DNA of 35,177 nt from Arthrobacter sp. SO5 (GCF_020532805.1 NZ_MQTQ01000091.1:18608-53784), one strand, 5' to 3'; shown: positions 24,033 to 32,894, counted from the first letter of the stretch. Notes: a model not told the origin generated them from the sequence alone. Translations and numbers: made by a program.

Positions 24033-25748
24033 GCACGCGGCGATGGAAACCTTTCTCATGATCTTCTCCCCGGCGAAAAGGGCCCTCAGGACGCGTGCGG
24101 CGTCTTCGGGGTCTGGGCTCCCGGCGAAGAGGTTGCAAAACTCACCTATTACGGGCTGTATGCACTGCAGCACCGCGGTCAGGAGTCCGCTGGCATAGCA
24201 ACCAGCGACGGCAAGCGGATCAACGTCTACAAGGACATGGGACTCGTTTCCCAGGTCTTCGACGAGACCACGCTGAACACCCTGACCGGGCATCTGGCGG
24301 TCGGCCACTGCCGTTACTCCACCACCGGCGCCAGCCACTGGGCCAACGCCCAGCCCACCCTGGGCGCGACGGCTACAGGCACCGTGGCTCTGGCCCACAA
24401 CGGCAACCTGACGAACACCGCCGAGCTCAAGGCCATGATCATGGACCGCAACGGCGGGCACATCAGCGGCGAAATGAAGCAGGGCAACACCTCGGACACC
24501 GCCCTGGTCACGGCACTGCTGGAGGGCGAAGAAGGCAAGTCCCTCGAACAGACCGCCATGGAACTGCTGCCCAAGATCAAGGGCGGTTTCTGCTTCGTCT
24601 TCATGGATGAAGGCACCCTCTACGCCGCCCGGGACACCTACGGCATCCGCCCGCTCTGCCTGGGCCGGCTGGAACGCGGCTGGGTGGTCGCGTCCGAACA
24701 GTCCGCCCTCGCCACCGTCGGCGCAAGCTTCATCCGCGAGATCGAACCCGGCGAATTCATCGCGATCGACGAGGACGGTGTCCGTTCCCAGCGCTTTGCG
24801 GAGGCGACGCCGGCCGGCTGCGTCTTCGAATACGTCTACTTGGCCCGCCCGGACGCCTCCATCGCGGGCCGCTCGGTGTATGAGTCCCGGGTGGAAATGG
24901 GCCGCCAGTTGGCCCGCGAAAACACCCAGGAAGCAGACATCGTCATTCCGGTCCCGGAATCGGGCACGCCGGCCGCTGTGGGCTACGCCGAGGAATCCGG
25001 CATCCCCTTCGCGCACGGCTTCGTCAAGAACTCCTATGTGGGCCGCACCTTCATCCAGCCCTCACAGACCCTGCGCCAGCTCGGCATCCGGCTCAAGCTC
25101 AATGCCCTGGAATCCGTGATTCGCGGCAAGCGCGTGGTGGTGGTAGACGACTCGATCGTCCGCGGCAACACCCAGCGCGCGATCGTCCGGATGCTCCGCG
25201 AAGCCGGCGCCAAGTCGGTGCACATCAAGATCTCCTCCCCGCCGGTCAAGTGGCCGTGTTTCTACGGCATTGATTTCGCCTCCCGCGCGGAACTGATCGC
25301 CAACGGCGCCACCGTTGAAGAAATCACCCAGGCCATCGGCGCCGACTCCCTGGCCTATATCTCCGAAGACGGCATGATCGGCGCCACCCAGCAGCCGCGC
25401 GAGCGCCTCTGCACCGCCTGCTTCACCGGCAAGTACCCCATCGAACTGCCGGGTGCGGACAAGCTCGGCAAGAACCTGCTGGAACGCACGGATCTCGGCG
25501 GACTCCCCGCAGCAGGAGACGCCGCCCTCGGCGCAGAAGCCTCTTCGACCGCCGTCGAAGCCGCCGCCGGTATCAGCACCGATGAGGACCCGGCCGGGAA
25601 GGCCGGCGCCACGGGCTGCGATCCGGGCCCGGACGCCGAGTTCGAAGAACTGCTCACCGACGCTGACCGCGTTACCACCGCCGACCGTGCCGCCGCCTCA
25701 CTCAGTGACGCGGGCACCTTTGTTGCCGACAAGAAAGAGCCCGTATGA
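24030..25748 (+). CDS. purF: Amidophosphoribosyltransferase
   Basis: A 572-residue enzyme of de novo purine synthesis that makes 5-phosphoribosylamine from PRPP and glutamine. Cys23 (DACGVFGVW) is the catalytic Cys exposed after removal of a 22-residue propeptide, as in the Bacillus-type enzyme. The glutaminase domain (to about 260) has HCRYSTTG and AHNGNL. The PRPP loop is VVVVDDSIVRGNT (369-381). Cys264, Cys410, Cys461 and Cys464 (RLCTACF) fit the 4Fe-4S ligands of that subfamily. After about residue 485 comes an acidic, Ala-rich tail of some 85 residues that the family does not need. The GTG start seems leaderless. purM follows with an ATGA overlap. Confidence 0.97.
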   Translation: MARGDGNLSHDLLPGEKGPQDACGVFGVWAPGEEVAKLTYYGLYALQHRGQESAGIATSDGKRINVYKDMGLVSQVFDETTLNTLTGHLAVGHCRYSTTGASHWANAQPTLGATATGTVALAHNGNLTNTAELKAMIMDRNGGHISGEMKQGNTSDTALVTALLEGEEGKSLEQTAMELLPKIKGGFCFVFMDEGTLYAARDTYGIRPLCLGRLERGWVVASEQSALATVGASFIREIEPGEFIAIDEDGVRSQRFAEATPAGCVFEYVYLARPDASIAGRSVYESRVEMGRQLARENTQEADIVIPVPESGTPAAVGYAEESGIPFAHGFVKNSYVGRTFIQPSQTLRQLGIRLKLNALESVIRGKRVVVVDDSIVRGNTQRAIVRMLREAGAKSVHIKISSPPVKWPCFYGIDFASRAELIANGATVEEITQAIGADSLAYISEDGMIGATQQPRERLCTACFTGKYPIELPGADKLGKNLLERTDLGGLPAAGDAALGAEASSTAVEAAAGISTDEDPAGKAGATGCDPGPDAEFEELLTDADRVTTADRAAASLSDAGTFVADKKEPV

Positions 25749-26908
25749 CTTCCGCCTCCCCGGCCGCCGACATGAACGCCGCCCAGAATTCCGCCGGCAT
25801 CACCTACGCCTCCGCCGGCGTCGACGTCGAAGCGGGCGACCGCGCCGTTGAACTGATGAAGGGTGCCGTCAAGGCTACCCACAACTCCTCGGTGATCGGC
25901 GGCGTCGGCGGTTTCGCCGGCCTCTACGACGTCTCGCGCCTGCTCACCTTCAAGCGCCCGCTGCTGGCCACTTCCACCGACGGCGTCGGCACCAAGGTGG
26001 CAATCGCGCAGGCCATGGACATCCACGACACCATCGGCTTCGACCTGGTGGGCATGGTGGTCGATGACATCGTCGTGGTGGGCGCCGAGCCGCTGTACAT
26101 GACGGACTACATCGCGTGCGGCAAGGTGGTTCCCGAGCGCATCGCGGACATCGTCCGCGGCATCGCCGCCGCCTGCTCCGTCGCCGGCACCGCCCTGGTG
26201 GGCGGCGAAACCGCCGAGCACCCGGGCCTGCTGGGCGAGCACGAGTACGACGTCGCAGGCGCCGCCACCGGCGTCGTCGAGGCCGCTGACCTGCTCGGCC
26301 CGGACCGGGTCCGCGCGGGCGACGTCGTGATCGGCATGGCCTCCTCCGGCCTGCACTCCAACGGTTACTCGCTGGTCCGCCGCGTCATCAACCACGCCGG
26401 CTGGGCCCTGGACCGCCAGGTTTCCGAGCTGGGCCGCACGCTGGGCGAGGAACTCCTCGAACCCACCCGTGTCTACGCCGCCGACTGCCTGGATCTGGCC
26501 CGCACCTTCCCGGTCAACTCGGCCCACGGCGTGCATGGCTTCAGCCACGTCACCGGCGGCGGCCTCGCCGCCAACCTGGCCCGCGTCCTCCCGCAGGGCC
26601 TGCTGGCCACCGTGGACCGCGCCACGTGGGAACTGCCCCCCATCTTCAAGCTGGTCGCCGAGCTCGGCAACGTCCCGCTCGCGGACCTCGAGCGCACCCT
26701 GAACCTGGGCGTGGGCATGGTCGCGATTGTCTCGGCCGAGATCGCCGACGCCGCGGTGGAACGCCTCAACGACCGCGGCCTGCCGGCCTGGGTCATGGGC
26801 ACGGTCGGGGAGAATTCGGATTCGGTCCTCAAGGCCGGCCCGGACTATGTCCAGGGCGCCAAGGGCGTCGACGGCGGCGCCGTCCGGCTGGTCAACGCCT
26901 ACGCCTAA
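25745..26908 (+). CDS. purM: Phosphoribosylformylglycinamidine cyclo-ligase
   Basis: A 387-residue AIR synthetase, the ATP-dependent step that closes the imidazole ring from FGAM to AIR. Diagnostic blocks are ITYASAGVDVEAGD at the N-terminus, LLATSTDGVGTKV, DLVGMVVDDIVVVGAEPLYM, ALVGGETAEHPGL, ASSGLHSNGYSLVR and GFSHVTGGGLAANLARVLP. The first about 18 residues are a nonconserved extension. The ATG overlaps the purF stop (ATGA), so the two are one operon and translationally coupled. A 7-bp stem-loop (26916-26937) follows the stop codon, then the terminator of the convergent DUF3073 gene, which may stop both transcripts. Confidence 0.97.
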   Translation: MTSASPAADMNAAQNSAGITYASAGVDVEAGDRAVELMKGAVKATHNSSVIGGVGGFAGLYDVSRLLTFKRPLLATSTDGVGTKVAIAQAMDIHDTIGFDLVGMVVDDIVVVGAEPLYMTDYIACGKVVPERIADIVRGIAAACSVAGTALVGGETAEHPGLLGEHEYDVAGAATGVVEAADLLGPDRVRAGDVVIGMASSGLHSNGYSLVRRVINHAGWALDRQVSELGRTLGEELLEPTRVYAADCLDLARTFPVNSAHGVHGFSHVTGGGLAANLARVLPQGLLATVDRATWELPPIFKLVAELGNVPLADLERTLNLGVGMVAIVSAEIADAAVERLNDRGLPAWVMGTVGENSDSVLKAGPDYVQGAKGVDGGAVRLVNAYA

Positions 26909-26915
26909 CCCCCGC

Positions 26916-26937
26916 CGGGTGCTTCACGGTGCACCCG
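26916..26937 (+). terminator. Stem-loop after purM
   Basis: CGGGTGC (26916-26922) and GCACCCG (26931-26937) pair around an 8-nt loop starting 8 nt past the purM stop. No T-run follows, so it may be a weak terminator or a 3'-end stabiliser. Confidence 0.4.
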
Positions 26938-26952
26938 CGCCGTGACGGGCGC

Positions 26953-26997
26953 AAAAAAATCCCGCCGCCCACACCCGTGACGGGGGTGGCCGGCGGG
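26953..26997 (-). terminator. Intrinsic terminator of the DUF3073 gene
   Basis: Read on the minus strand, a long GC-rich hairpin (CCCGCCGGCC pairing with GGGCGGCGGG at its base, and an inner CCCG/CGGG stem) is followed directly by seven T residues (26959-26953). It lies about 60 bp past the DUF3073 stop, in the correct orientation. Confidence 0.8.
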
Positions 26998-27056
26998 CCC
27001 GAAGATTGATGGCCGGCACGCCCGGATATCAAGGGGGTGCCGGAAAGAAGTTTCGA

Positions 27057-27290
27057 CTAACCTATCCGACGGGAATCTACCTCGTCGTCGTCTTCTTCCA
27101 CATCGTCCGCGTACTTATCCACATAGGCCGAATAATCCGGCTCAACAGGCTCATTCGGGAAACGACTCGGCGCACGGACCTCAGAGCTCTTGAGCTCACG
27201 CTGAAGTGCTGAGTAGTCAGTGTTCGGGGAGTAGTACTTAATGTCCCGAGCCTGCTTGGTAGCTTTTGCCTTTTGACGGCCGCGCCCCAT
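27057..27290 (-). CDS. DUF3073 family protein
   Basis: A 77-residue hydrophilic protein. It has the family's basic N-terminus MGRGRQKAKATKQARDIKY followed by YSPNTDYSALQREL, and a strongly acidic tail (DDVEEDDDEV). DUF3073 is a small actinobacterial family of unknown function, and its gene often lies next to purM, as here. The basic-then-acidic layout suggests a nucleic-acid- or ribosome-associated protein, but this is inference. The ATG at 27290 has AGGGGG about 8 nt upstream; the frame continues upstream without homology. On the minus strand a possible -35 TTGACC lies at 27365-27360, with no good -10. Confidence 0.88.
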   Translation of the reverse strand: MGRGRQKAKATKQARDIKYYSPNTDYSALQRELKSSEVRAPSRFPNEPVEPDYSAYVDKYADDVEEDDDEVDSRRIG

Positions 27291-27443
27291 GGCGTGACCC
27301 CCTTTTGTACTCGGACCGGAGGTGGTCACCATTGGCGTTAGTGAGGCCCCGGAATGTTTGGTCAATTTGTCGTACACCTAGATTACATGCTTTCAGCTCC
27401 TACTGCTCGCCGGGGCGGCGCTGTACCCGGCGTCGCTCCACCG

Positions 27444-27471
27444 GCGGCCCCGGACAAGGCGGCGGGGCCGC
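27444..27471. repeat. GC-rich 9-bp inverted repeat between divergent genes
   Basis: GCGGCCCCG (27444-27452) and CGGGGCCGC (27463-27471) pair around a 10-nt loop in the 289-bp gap between the DUF3073 gene (leftward) and the septum-formation-like gene (rightward). A candidate -10 TAGAGT for the latter is at 27494-27499, so the hairpin would lie near its -35. Confidence 0.45.
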
Positions 27472-27579
27472 GCGGCACGGCGGTCAACTTAGATAGAGTT
27501 TCGGAGTGGACTCCCGGTAACGGGCCCCACCGCCGGGCGTCCAGCCGCGGTAAAGACGCGCGAAAGTGGTGAATTCTCA

Positions 27580-28518
27580 GTGACCGAAGAGAACGCAAGG
27601 CACGGCAACGCCGGGATGCCCGAGGTTCCTCCTGCCGGTGAATCCGGCAAACGGTCCACCACGGCGGCTCCGCCTGCCGTTCCGCCCAGGCCCTTCGCGC
27701 CGCCGGCATCCGCGACGGTGGGAGGGACGCCGGGAGGGACCCCAGTTGGGCCGCCCCCCGCCCCGTCGTCGGCACCCCTGTCCTCGGCACCCCTGCCGTC
27801 CGCGCCGGCCTTCACCCCTCCGCGTCCCGTCCGCCCGACCGTCCCACCGGTCGGCAGGGCCGGCGTGCGCGGCGCAGGCTCACGCAGTGCAGGCTCCCGC
27901 AGTGCAGGGTCACGCGGGGCAGGGACCGCCACGAAGGCTGTCTCAGCGGCCGGAAAACTGGTTTCGGAGCGGGCCGCCCAGCTGGCCGGCTGGATCCGGC
28001 GCCAGGGCCTGGCACGGACAGGCGCCGCCGTGGCCGCCGTCGTTGTGCTGGGACTGCTCCTCTGGTGGCTGACCTCACTGGGCGGCGGCGAGAAGTCGTC
28101 CGCGGCGGAGAGCAACCCGGCGCCGGCCGGAACCTCATCCGAGGCTCCGGCGAGCCGCGGTCCGCTGCCGCTCGACGGCGTCGGCCCGCTGGACTTCCAG
28201 CTGGGCGACTGCTTCAAGGACTTCGACCCGGAGGCGCCGACGTCCCTGGTGGTGGACTGCGCCACGGGCCACTCGGCCCAGCTGGTCGCCGTCGAGCACT
28301 ACGCCGCCGCCGATTCCTACCACGGCCGGGATCCGCTCAAGCAGAAGGCCCTGGATGCGTGCAAGGCGGCGCCGCTGACGGACAAGCAGTCCGACTACGT
28401 GCTCAGCTACAAGCTCGCGTACCCGAGCTCCACCAGCTGGGACAAGGGCGACCGCCGCGTGGACTGCTACGTCACCGCGGACACCGGAAACACCATCATG
28501 GTGACCCTGCTGCCCTGA
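27580..28518 (+). CDS. Septum-formation-domain membrane protein
   Basis: A 312-residue protein with a long Pro/Ala-rich cytoplasmic region (1-145), one membrane helix (about 147-164) and an extracytoplasmic domain. That domain has LGDCFKDFDP (Cys211), VVDCATGHSAQLVAV (Cys227), Cys261 and Cys296. The DCF...DC..xHxAQ/E pattern is that of the Septum_form domain found in actinobacterial membrane proteins; the four Cys could form two disulfides. Residues 99-113 are an AGSRS repeat coded by 15-bp tandem units. The GTG start has only an AAAGTGGTGA purine stretch upstream. Its stop lies 6 bp from the clpB stop (convergent). A role at the division septum is inferred from the domain name only. Confidence 0.65.
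   Translation: MTEENARHGNAGMPEVPPAGESGKRSTTAAPPAVPPRPFAPPASATVGGTPGGTPVGPPPAPSSAPLSSAPLPSAPAFTPPRPVRPTVPPVGRAGVRGAGSRSAGSRSAGSRGAGTATKAVSAAGKLVSERAAQLAGWIRRQGLARTGAAVAAVVVLGLLLWWLTSLGGGEKSSAAESNPAPAGTSSEAPASRGPLPLDGVGPLDFQLGDCFKDFDPEAPTSLVVDCATGHSAQLVAVEHYAAADSYHGRDPLKQKALDACKAAPLTDKQSDYVLSYKLAYPSSTSWDKGDRRVDCYVTADTGNTIMVTLLP
27874..27925 (+). repeat. In-frame 15-bp tandem repeats (AGSRS)
   Basis: GCAGGCTCACGCAGT, GCAGGCTCCCGCAGT and GCAGGGTCACGCGGG follow one another at 27874-27918, and a partial copy continues. They code for Ala-Gly-Ser-Arg-Ser/Gly units in the disordered cytoplasmic part of the septum-formation-like protein. Confidence 0.75.
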
Positions 28519-28524
28519 GCGGTC

Positions 28525-31194
28525 CTACTCCTTGCGGCGGACCGAGAGGCCGCCGCCGGTAGCCGCGCCGCCGTCGGGCCGGTCCCATGCCTGCGCGCCG
28601 CCCACGGTGAGCTCGTAAAGGTCCGGGGCGGTGTCCACGAGCACGGTGTCTCCGTCCCCGATCTCACCGGACAGGATGGCCCTGGCCAGCCGGTCGCCAA
28701 TCTCGCGCTGGACCAGCCGGCGCAGGGGCCGGGCACCGTAGGCCGGGTCGAATCCTGTGACGGCGAGCCAGGCCCGGGCGCCCTCCGTGACCTCGAGGTT
28801 CAGCCGGCGGCCCTTCAGCCGTTCGCCCAGTTCCTTGACCTGCAGCTCGACAATCCGTGAGAGCTCCTCGACGCTCAGCGGGTCGAAGAGCACCACTTCA
28901 TCCAGCCGGTTCAGGAACTCGGGCTTGAAGGACGCGTGGACGGCGGCCATGACGGCGGCGCGCTTGGCCGCCGCATCCAGCGTCGGATCCACCAGGAACT
29001 GACTGCCGAGGTTGGAGGTCAGGACCAGGATCACGTTGCGGAAGTCCACGGTGCGGCCCTGGCCGTCGGTGAGGCGGCCGTCGTCGAGCACCTGCAGGAG
29101 GATGTCGAACACCTCCGGGTGGGCCTTCTCCACCTCATCGAGCAGCACCACAGAGTACGGTCGGCGGCGGACGGCCTCGGTCAGCTGCCCGCCCTCCTCG
29201 TAGCCCACGTAGCCGGGAGGAGCACCGACGAGCCGGGCCACGGTGTGCTTCTCCGAGTACTCGGACATGTCGATCCGCACCATGGCGCGTTCGTCGTCGA
29301 ACAGGAAGTCCGCGAGGGACTTCGCGAGCTCGGTCTTGCCGACGCCGGTGGGCCCCAGGAACAGGAAGGAACCGGTGGGCCGGTTGGGGTCACTGATGCC
29401 GGCCCTGGCCCGGCGCACGGCGTCCGAGACCGCGGTGACAGCCTTGGACTGGCCGATCAGCCGCTCCCCCAGCACCCTCTCCATCTCCAGCAGCTTCTGG
29501 CTTTCCCCCTGCAGCATCCGCCCGGCGGGGATGCCGGTCCACGCCGAGATCACCTCGGCAATGTCATCGGCGGTGACCTCGTCGGCCACCATGAGCTCCT
29601 GTTTGGCGCCGCCCCCGGCCACGCGGGCCGACTCCGCTTCGGCGGCCGCGTTCAGCTCCCGTTCCAGCGCCGGGAGCTCGCCGTAAAGGATGCGGGAGGC
29701 AGCCTCCAGGTCACCTTCGCGCTGGTACTTCTCCGCCGCGGAGCGCAGCTCGTCGATCCGGGCCTTGAGATCGCCGACGTGGTTCAGGCCCGCCTTCTCG
29801 GATTCCCAGCGGGCGTTGAGGGCGGCGAGCTCTTCCTTCTTGTCCGCCATGTCCGCGCGCAGGCTGGCGAGTCGCTCCACGGACGCGGCGTCCTTCTCGT
29901 TGGCCAGGGCCAGCTCCTCCATGGTCAGCCGGTCCACCGCCCGGCGCAGCTGGTCGATCTCTTCGGGGGCGGAATCGATCTCCATCCGCAGCCTGGAGGC
30001 GGCCTCGTCCACGAGGTCGATCGCCTTGTCCGGCAGCTGGCGACCGGAGATGTAGCGGTTGGACAGCGTGGCGGCGGCCACCAGGGCGGAGTCCGAGATG
30101 GCGACCTTGTGGTGCGCCTCGTAGCGCTCCTTGAGCCCGCGGAGGATGCCGATGGTGTCCTCCACGCTAGGCTCGCCAACGAACACCTGCTGGAAGCGCC
30201 GCTCGAGTGCGGGGTCCTTCTCGATGTTTTCCCGGTACTCATCCAGGGTGGTGGCGCCGATCAGGCGGAGCTCGCCGCGGGCCAGCATCGGCTTGAGCAT
30301 GTTGCCGGCATCCATGGAGCTGTCCCCGGTGGCGCCTGCCCCAACCACGGTGTGGAGCTCATCGATGAAGGTGACAATCTGCCCCTCGGAGTTCTTGATC
30401 TCCTCCAGTACGGCCTTGAGCCGCTCCTCGAATTCGCCGCGGTACTTGGCGCCGGCCACCATCGAGGCGAGGTCCAGGGCCACCAGCGTCTTGCCACGCA
30501 GGCTCTCCGGCACGTCTCCGGCCACGATCCGCTGGGCAAGTCCTTCGACGACGGCGGTCTTGCCGACGCCGGGTTCGCCGATGATGACGGGGTTGTTCTT
30601 GGTCCGGCGGCTCAACACCTGGATGATGCGGCGGATTTCGGCGTCGCGGCCGATCACCGGATCCAGCTTGCCGGAACGGGCAATGGCAGTCAGATCGGTG
30701 CCGTACTTTTCCAGGGCCTGGAAGGTGTTCTCCGGGTCCTGGCTGGTGACCTTGCGGTCACCGCGGACGCCCGGGAGGGCAGCGAGCAGCGCCTCATGCG
30801 AGACGCCGGCGTCGCGCATCAACTTCCCCACGGCGTCACTTCCGGACGCGAGCCCCAGAAGCAGGTGTTCGGTGGAGACGAATCTGTCCCCGAGCCGCTC
30901 CGCCTCGGTCTGCGCTGCCTTGATGGCCTGCAGCGCGGTGCGGGAGAGCTGTGCCTGCTGCACGGACGTCCCGGACGTTGCCGGGAGCGCCTTGATGGCG
31001 GCGCTGGCCTGGACACTGACGGCATCCGGATCAGCACCGGTAGCCCGCAGCAGGGCGACGGCGACGCCCTCCCTTTGGTCCATGAGGGCCTTCAGTAGAT
31101 GCGCGGGCTCCACCTGCGGATTGCCTGCCGTCGAGGCGTTCATGGCGGCTGCGGAAAGAGCCTCCTGGCTCTTGGTGGTGAATTTGGCGTCCAA
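28525..31194 (-). CDS. clpB: ClpB disaggregase
   Basis: An 889-residue AAA+ chaperone that extracts proteins from aggregates together with DnaK/DnaJ/GrpE. The order is: N-domain (about 1-145), NBD1 with Walker A GEPGVGKT (206-213) and Walker B FIDE (276-279), the coiled-coil M-domain (about 395-525) that distinguishes ClpB from ClpA/C, and NBD2 with Walker A GPTGVGKT (614-621), [10 protein letters not shown] and the pore loop [13 protein letters not shown]. The start is a TTG at 31194: AAGGAG lies 6 nt upstream and the protein then begins with the family's [13 protein letters not shown]. An upstream in-frame ATG at 31275 would run through the HAIR operator. Probably heat-induced through HspR. 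Confidence 0.97.
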   Translation of the reverse strand: MDAKFTTKSQEALSAAAMNASTAGNPQVEPAHLLKALMDQREGVAVALLRATGADPDAVSVQASAAIKALPATSGTSVQQAQLSRTALQAIKAAQTEAERLGDRFVSTEHLLLGLASGSDAVGKLMRDAGVSHEALLAALPGVRGDRKVTSQDPENTFQALEKYGTDLTAIARSGKLDPVIGRDAEIRRIIQVLSRRTKNNPVIIGEPGVGKTAVVEGLAQRIVAGDVPESLRGKTLVALDLASMVAGAKYRGEFEERLKAVLEEIKNSEGQIVTFIDELHTVVGAGATGDSSMDAGNMLKPMLARGELRLIGATTLDEYRENIEKDPALERRFQQVFVGEPSVEDTIGILRGLKERYEAHHKVAISDSALVAAATLSNRYISGRQLPDKAIDLVDEAASRLRMEIDSAPEEIDQLRRAVDRLTMEELALANEKDAASVERLASLRADMADKKEELAALNARWESEKAGLNHVGDLKARIDELRSAAEKYQREGDLEAASRILYGELPALERELNAAAEAESARVAGGGAKQELMVADEVTADDIAEVISAWTGIPAGRMLQGESQKLLEMERVLGERLIGQSKAVTAVSDAVRRARAGISDPNRPTGSFLFLGPTGVGKTELAKSLADFLFDDERAMVRIDMSEYSEKHTVARLVGAPPGYVGYEEGGQLTEAVRRRPYSVVLLDEVEKAHPEVFDILLQVLDDGRLTDGQGRTVDFRNVILVLTSNLGSQFLVDPTLDAAAKRAAVMAAVHASFKPEFLNRLDEVVLFDPLSVEELSRIVELQVKELGERLKGRRLNLEVTEGARAWLAVTGFDPAYGARPLRRLVQREIGDRLARAILSGEIGDGDTVLVDTAPDLYELTVGGAQAWDRPDGGAATGGGLSVRRKE

Positions 31195-31226
31195 AGAGAG
31201 CTCCTTCCGGGCTGATGCTGCAAATA

Positions 31227-31251
31227 AAGTTGAGTCTAGTCCACTCAACTT
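31227..31251. promoter_or_regulatory. HAIR operator (HspR) upstream of clpB
   Basis: AAGTTGAGT (31227-31235) and ACTCAACTT (31243-31251) are perfect 9-bp arms with a 7-bp spacer. The HspR-associated inverted repeat has the form CTTGAGT-N7-ACTCAAG; only the outermost C/G of each heptamer differs. It sits 33 bp upstream of the clpB TTG, over the probable promoter, as expected for repression by HspR in unstressed cells. Confidence 0.88.
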
Positions 31252-31354
31252 TTCGCAGAGTCTCTCGGGCTCCATGTTTGCCCACAGCGAAACGGCTGTC
31301 TAGGGGCAGAAGGCTCCGGCGGCACCTGACGCGCCCCACGCACTGCACCCCATG

Positions 31355-31710
31355 GGACATGCCCCACGCATTCCCCGGCCATTGAACATAATGCCAAGAT
31401 GCTCAACGGGCGGGCCGGGGAATGGACATGCCCACAAGGATCCGAGCCGAAGAATGGACATGTCCCCGCGGCTAGGGGCACCAGGAATGGACATGCCCCC
31501 AGGGGTTTTCCGCAGGAATGGACATGCCCTCAGAGGTGTACCGCAGGAATGAAAATGCTCCCCGAGCGCAGCATCCCGCGACCAGTTGGCGAACCCAAGG
31601 GACATGCCCTCCGCACGGCCCTGCCACTGGACATAGTCCCAAGATGCTCAATGCCAGTGCCCAAGACTGGACATGTCCGCCCGGATTGGGCCCCTGGAAT
31701 GGGCATGTCC
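31355..31710. repeat. Array of GGACATG-type units in clpB-lacI gap
   Basis: Units resembling AATGGACATGYCC begin at 31355, 31384 (GAACATA), 31424, 31456, 31489, 31520, 31551 (GAAAATG), 31600, 31629 (GGACATA), 31669 and 31701 (GGGCATG). Several extend to the full palindrome GGACATGTCC (31456, 31669). The first four and last four have the same spacings (29, 40, 32 bp) and are offset by exactly 245 bp. The middle ones form about 31-bp tandem repeats. No coding frame here has a ribosome site or resembles a known protein. The array fills most of the 641-bp gap between clpB (31194) and the LacI-type regulator (31836). Confidence 0.85.
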
Positions 31711-31754
31711 CACGGCGGGTGCAGCGCCGGGCCGAGCGCCTGCCGGAAAATCAC

Positions 31755-31790
31755 TTAACGTTGCTTAACACTCCCCCGCCTACCTAATGT
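31755..31790 (+). promoter_or_regulatory. Promoter with candidate operator of the LacI-family gene
   Basis: TTGCTT (31761-31766) and TAATGT (31785-31790) form -35/-10 elements with an 18-bp spacer. The -35 overlaps TTAACGTTGCTTAAC (31755-31769), which contains an AACGTT core with the central CG typical of LacI-family operators. This suggests autoregulation by the downstream gene. Confidence 0.5.
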
Positions 31791-31835
31791 AACTGAGGTC
31801 ACAGGAGCCGATAACCATGCGAAGGAGGACCGGAC

Positions 31836-32894
31836 ATGAGCAAGGACGCCACAAGTGTCGCCGTCGACGGCCCCGCATCACCGGTATCGGCCGCCGCAGT
31901 GGCCCGGGCAGCAGGGGTTTCCCCGGCTGCGGTGTCATACGTACTGAACGGCAAGGGCGGTGTTTCGCCGGAAACCCACCGCCACATCATCCGCGTGGCA
32001 AACGAATTGGGCTTCAGGCCCCGAAAGTCCTCACAGTCCACCGACCTGCAGCGAACCCGCGTGATCGGCCTGATCCTGCCCAACATCATCAACCCGATGT
32101 TCCCGCGCTGGGCCCAGGGCATCATTTCCGCCGCCGCCGAATCGGGCTACGAAGTGTTCGTCGCCACCACCCAGGACGATCCGGAGGTGCTGGCGCAGGT
32201 CACATCGACCTTGGCTAACCGCAATGTGGACGGCATCATCCTTGCCGCGTCCCTCCGCGATGATGCGACGGCGCTCCGCACCCTGCGGGCAGCCCGCATC
32301 CCCTACATCTGCCTCTCGCGCCGCGCCGACTTCCTCGACTCCGACTTCGTCGGGATCGACGACGACGCAGCGGCGACAACCCTGATGCAGCACATGCTGG
32401 GCCATGGCTTCAGGGAGATCGCCACCGTGATCGGCCCGCGGTTCTCCACGGCTTCGCTGACCCGGGAACAGGCCTTCGTTCGTACCGCCGCAGCGGCCCG
32501 GGTCACGATCAGCGGTGCCCGCAAGATCAGCACTCGGGTGAACAATGAGGGCGGCCGGTTGGCCGCCGAGCGGCTGTTCTCCGCGGGGACACCCCCGCGG
32601 GCCGTAGTGTGCGGCAGCGACGAACTGGCCATCGGCGTCATGGAGTATGCCCTGGCGCGGGGACTCCGTATCCCGGAAGACGTCGCCGTCGCAGGCTGCG
32701 ACGGACTTCCGCACAGCCTGTCCGGACTGATCAACCTGACCAGCATTGTCCAGCCGCAGCAGGAAATGGCCGAGGAAGCCTTCACCATGCTGCTCAACCG
32801 TATAGAAGCCCCCTCCAGCACCTACAGCACCAAAATCTGCCGGCACCGCCTGCACATCGGACGGACCTGCGGCTGCACGCCGACCGCCCGTTAG
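31836..32894 (+). CDS. LacI-family transcriptional regulator
   Basis: A 352-residue regulator. The N-terminal helix-turn-helix and hinge (about 17-68) read SAAAVARAAGVSPAAVSYVLNG, given here as AAAVARAAGVSPAAVSYVLNG shortened, the classic LacI pattern, ending ANELGFRPRK. The periplasmic-binding-protein-like effector domain begins VIGLILPNIINPMFPRWAQG and includes DGIILAASL, AVVCGSDELAIG and DVAVAGCDGLP. The C-terminus is unusual in having a Cys cluster (RTCGC). AAGGAGG lies 7 nt before the ATG. The transporter and dehydrogenase genes downstream are its likely targets, and the effector is probably their substrate. A candidate operator overlaps its own promoter. Confidence 0.92.
   Translation: MSKDATSVAVDGPASPVSAAAVARAAGVSPAAVSYVLNGKGGVSPETHRHIIRVANELGFRPRKSSQSTDLQRTRVIGLILPNIINPMFPRWAQGIISAAAESGYEVFVATTQDDPEVLAQVTSTLANRNVDGIILAASLRDDATALRTLRAARIPYICLSRRADFLDSDFVGIDDDAAATTLMQHMLGHGFREIATVIGPRFSTASLTREQAFVRTAAAARVTISGARKISTRVNNEGGRLAAERLFSAGTPPRAVVCGSDELAIGVMEYALARGLRIPEDVAVAGCDGLPHSLSGLINLTSIVQPQQEMAEEAFTMLLNRIEAPSSTYSTKICRHRLHIGRTCGCTPTAR

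Noticed and set aside
28936..31098. 720-codon open frame on the strand opposite clpB
   Set aside because: It mirrors ClpB codons in a high-GC gene, has low-complexity composition and no recognisable domain; ClpB on the minus strand is certain.
31355..31710. CRISPR array
   Set aside because: Units are 7-17 bp, imperfect and palindromic, spacing is irregular and spacers are themselves repeated; no cas genes are present.
31399..31787. Short open frames through the GGACATG array
   Set aside because: No ribosome sites or conserved protein features; their repeated GHA/DMS-type peptides simply reflect the DNA repeat.
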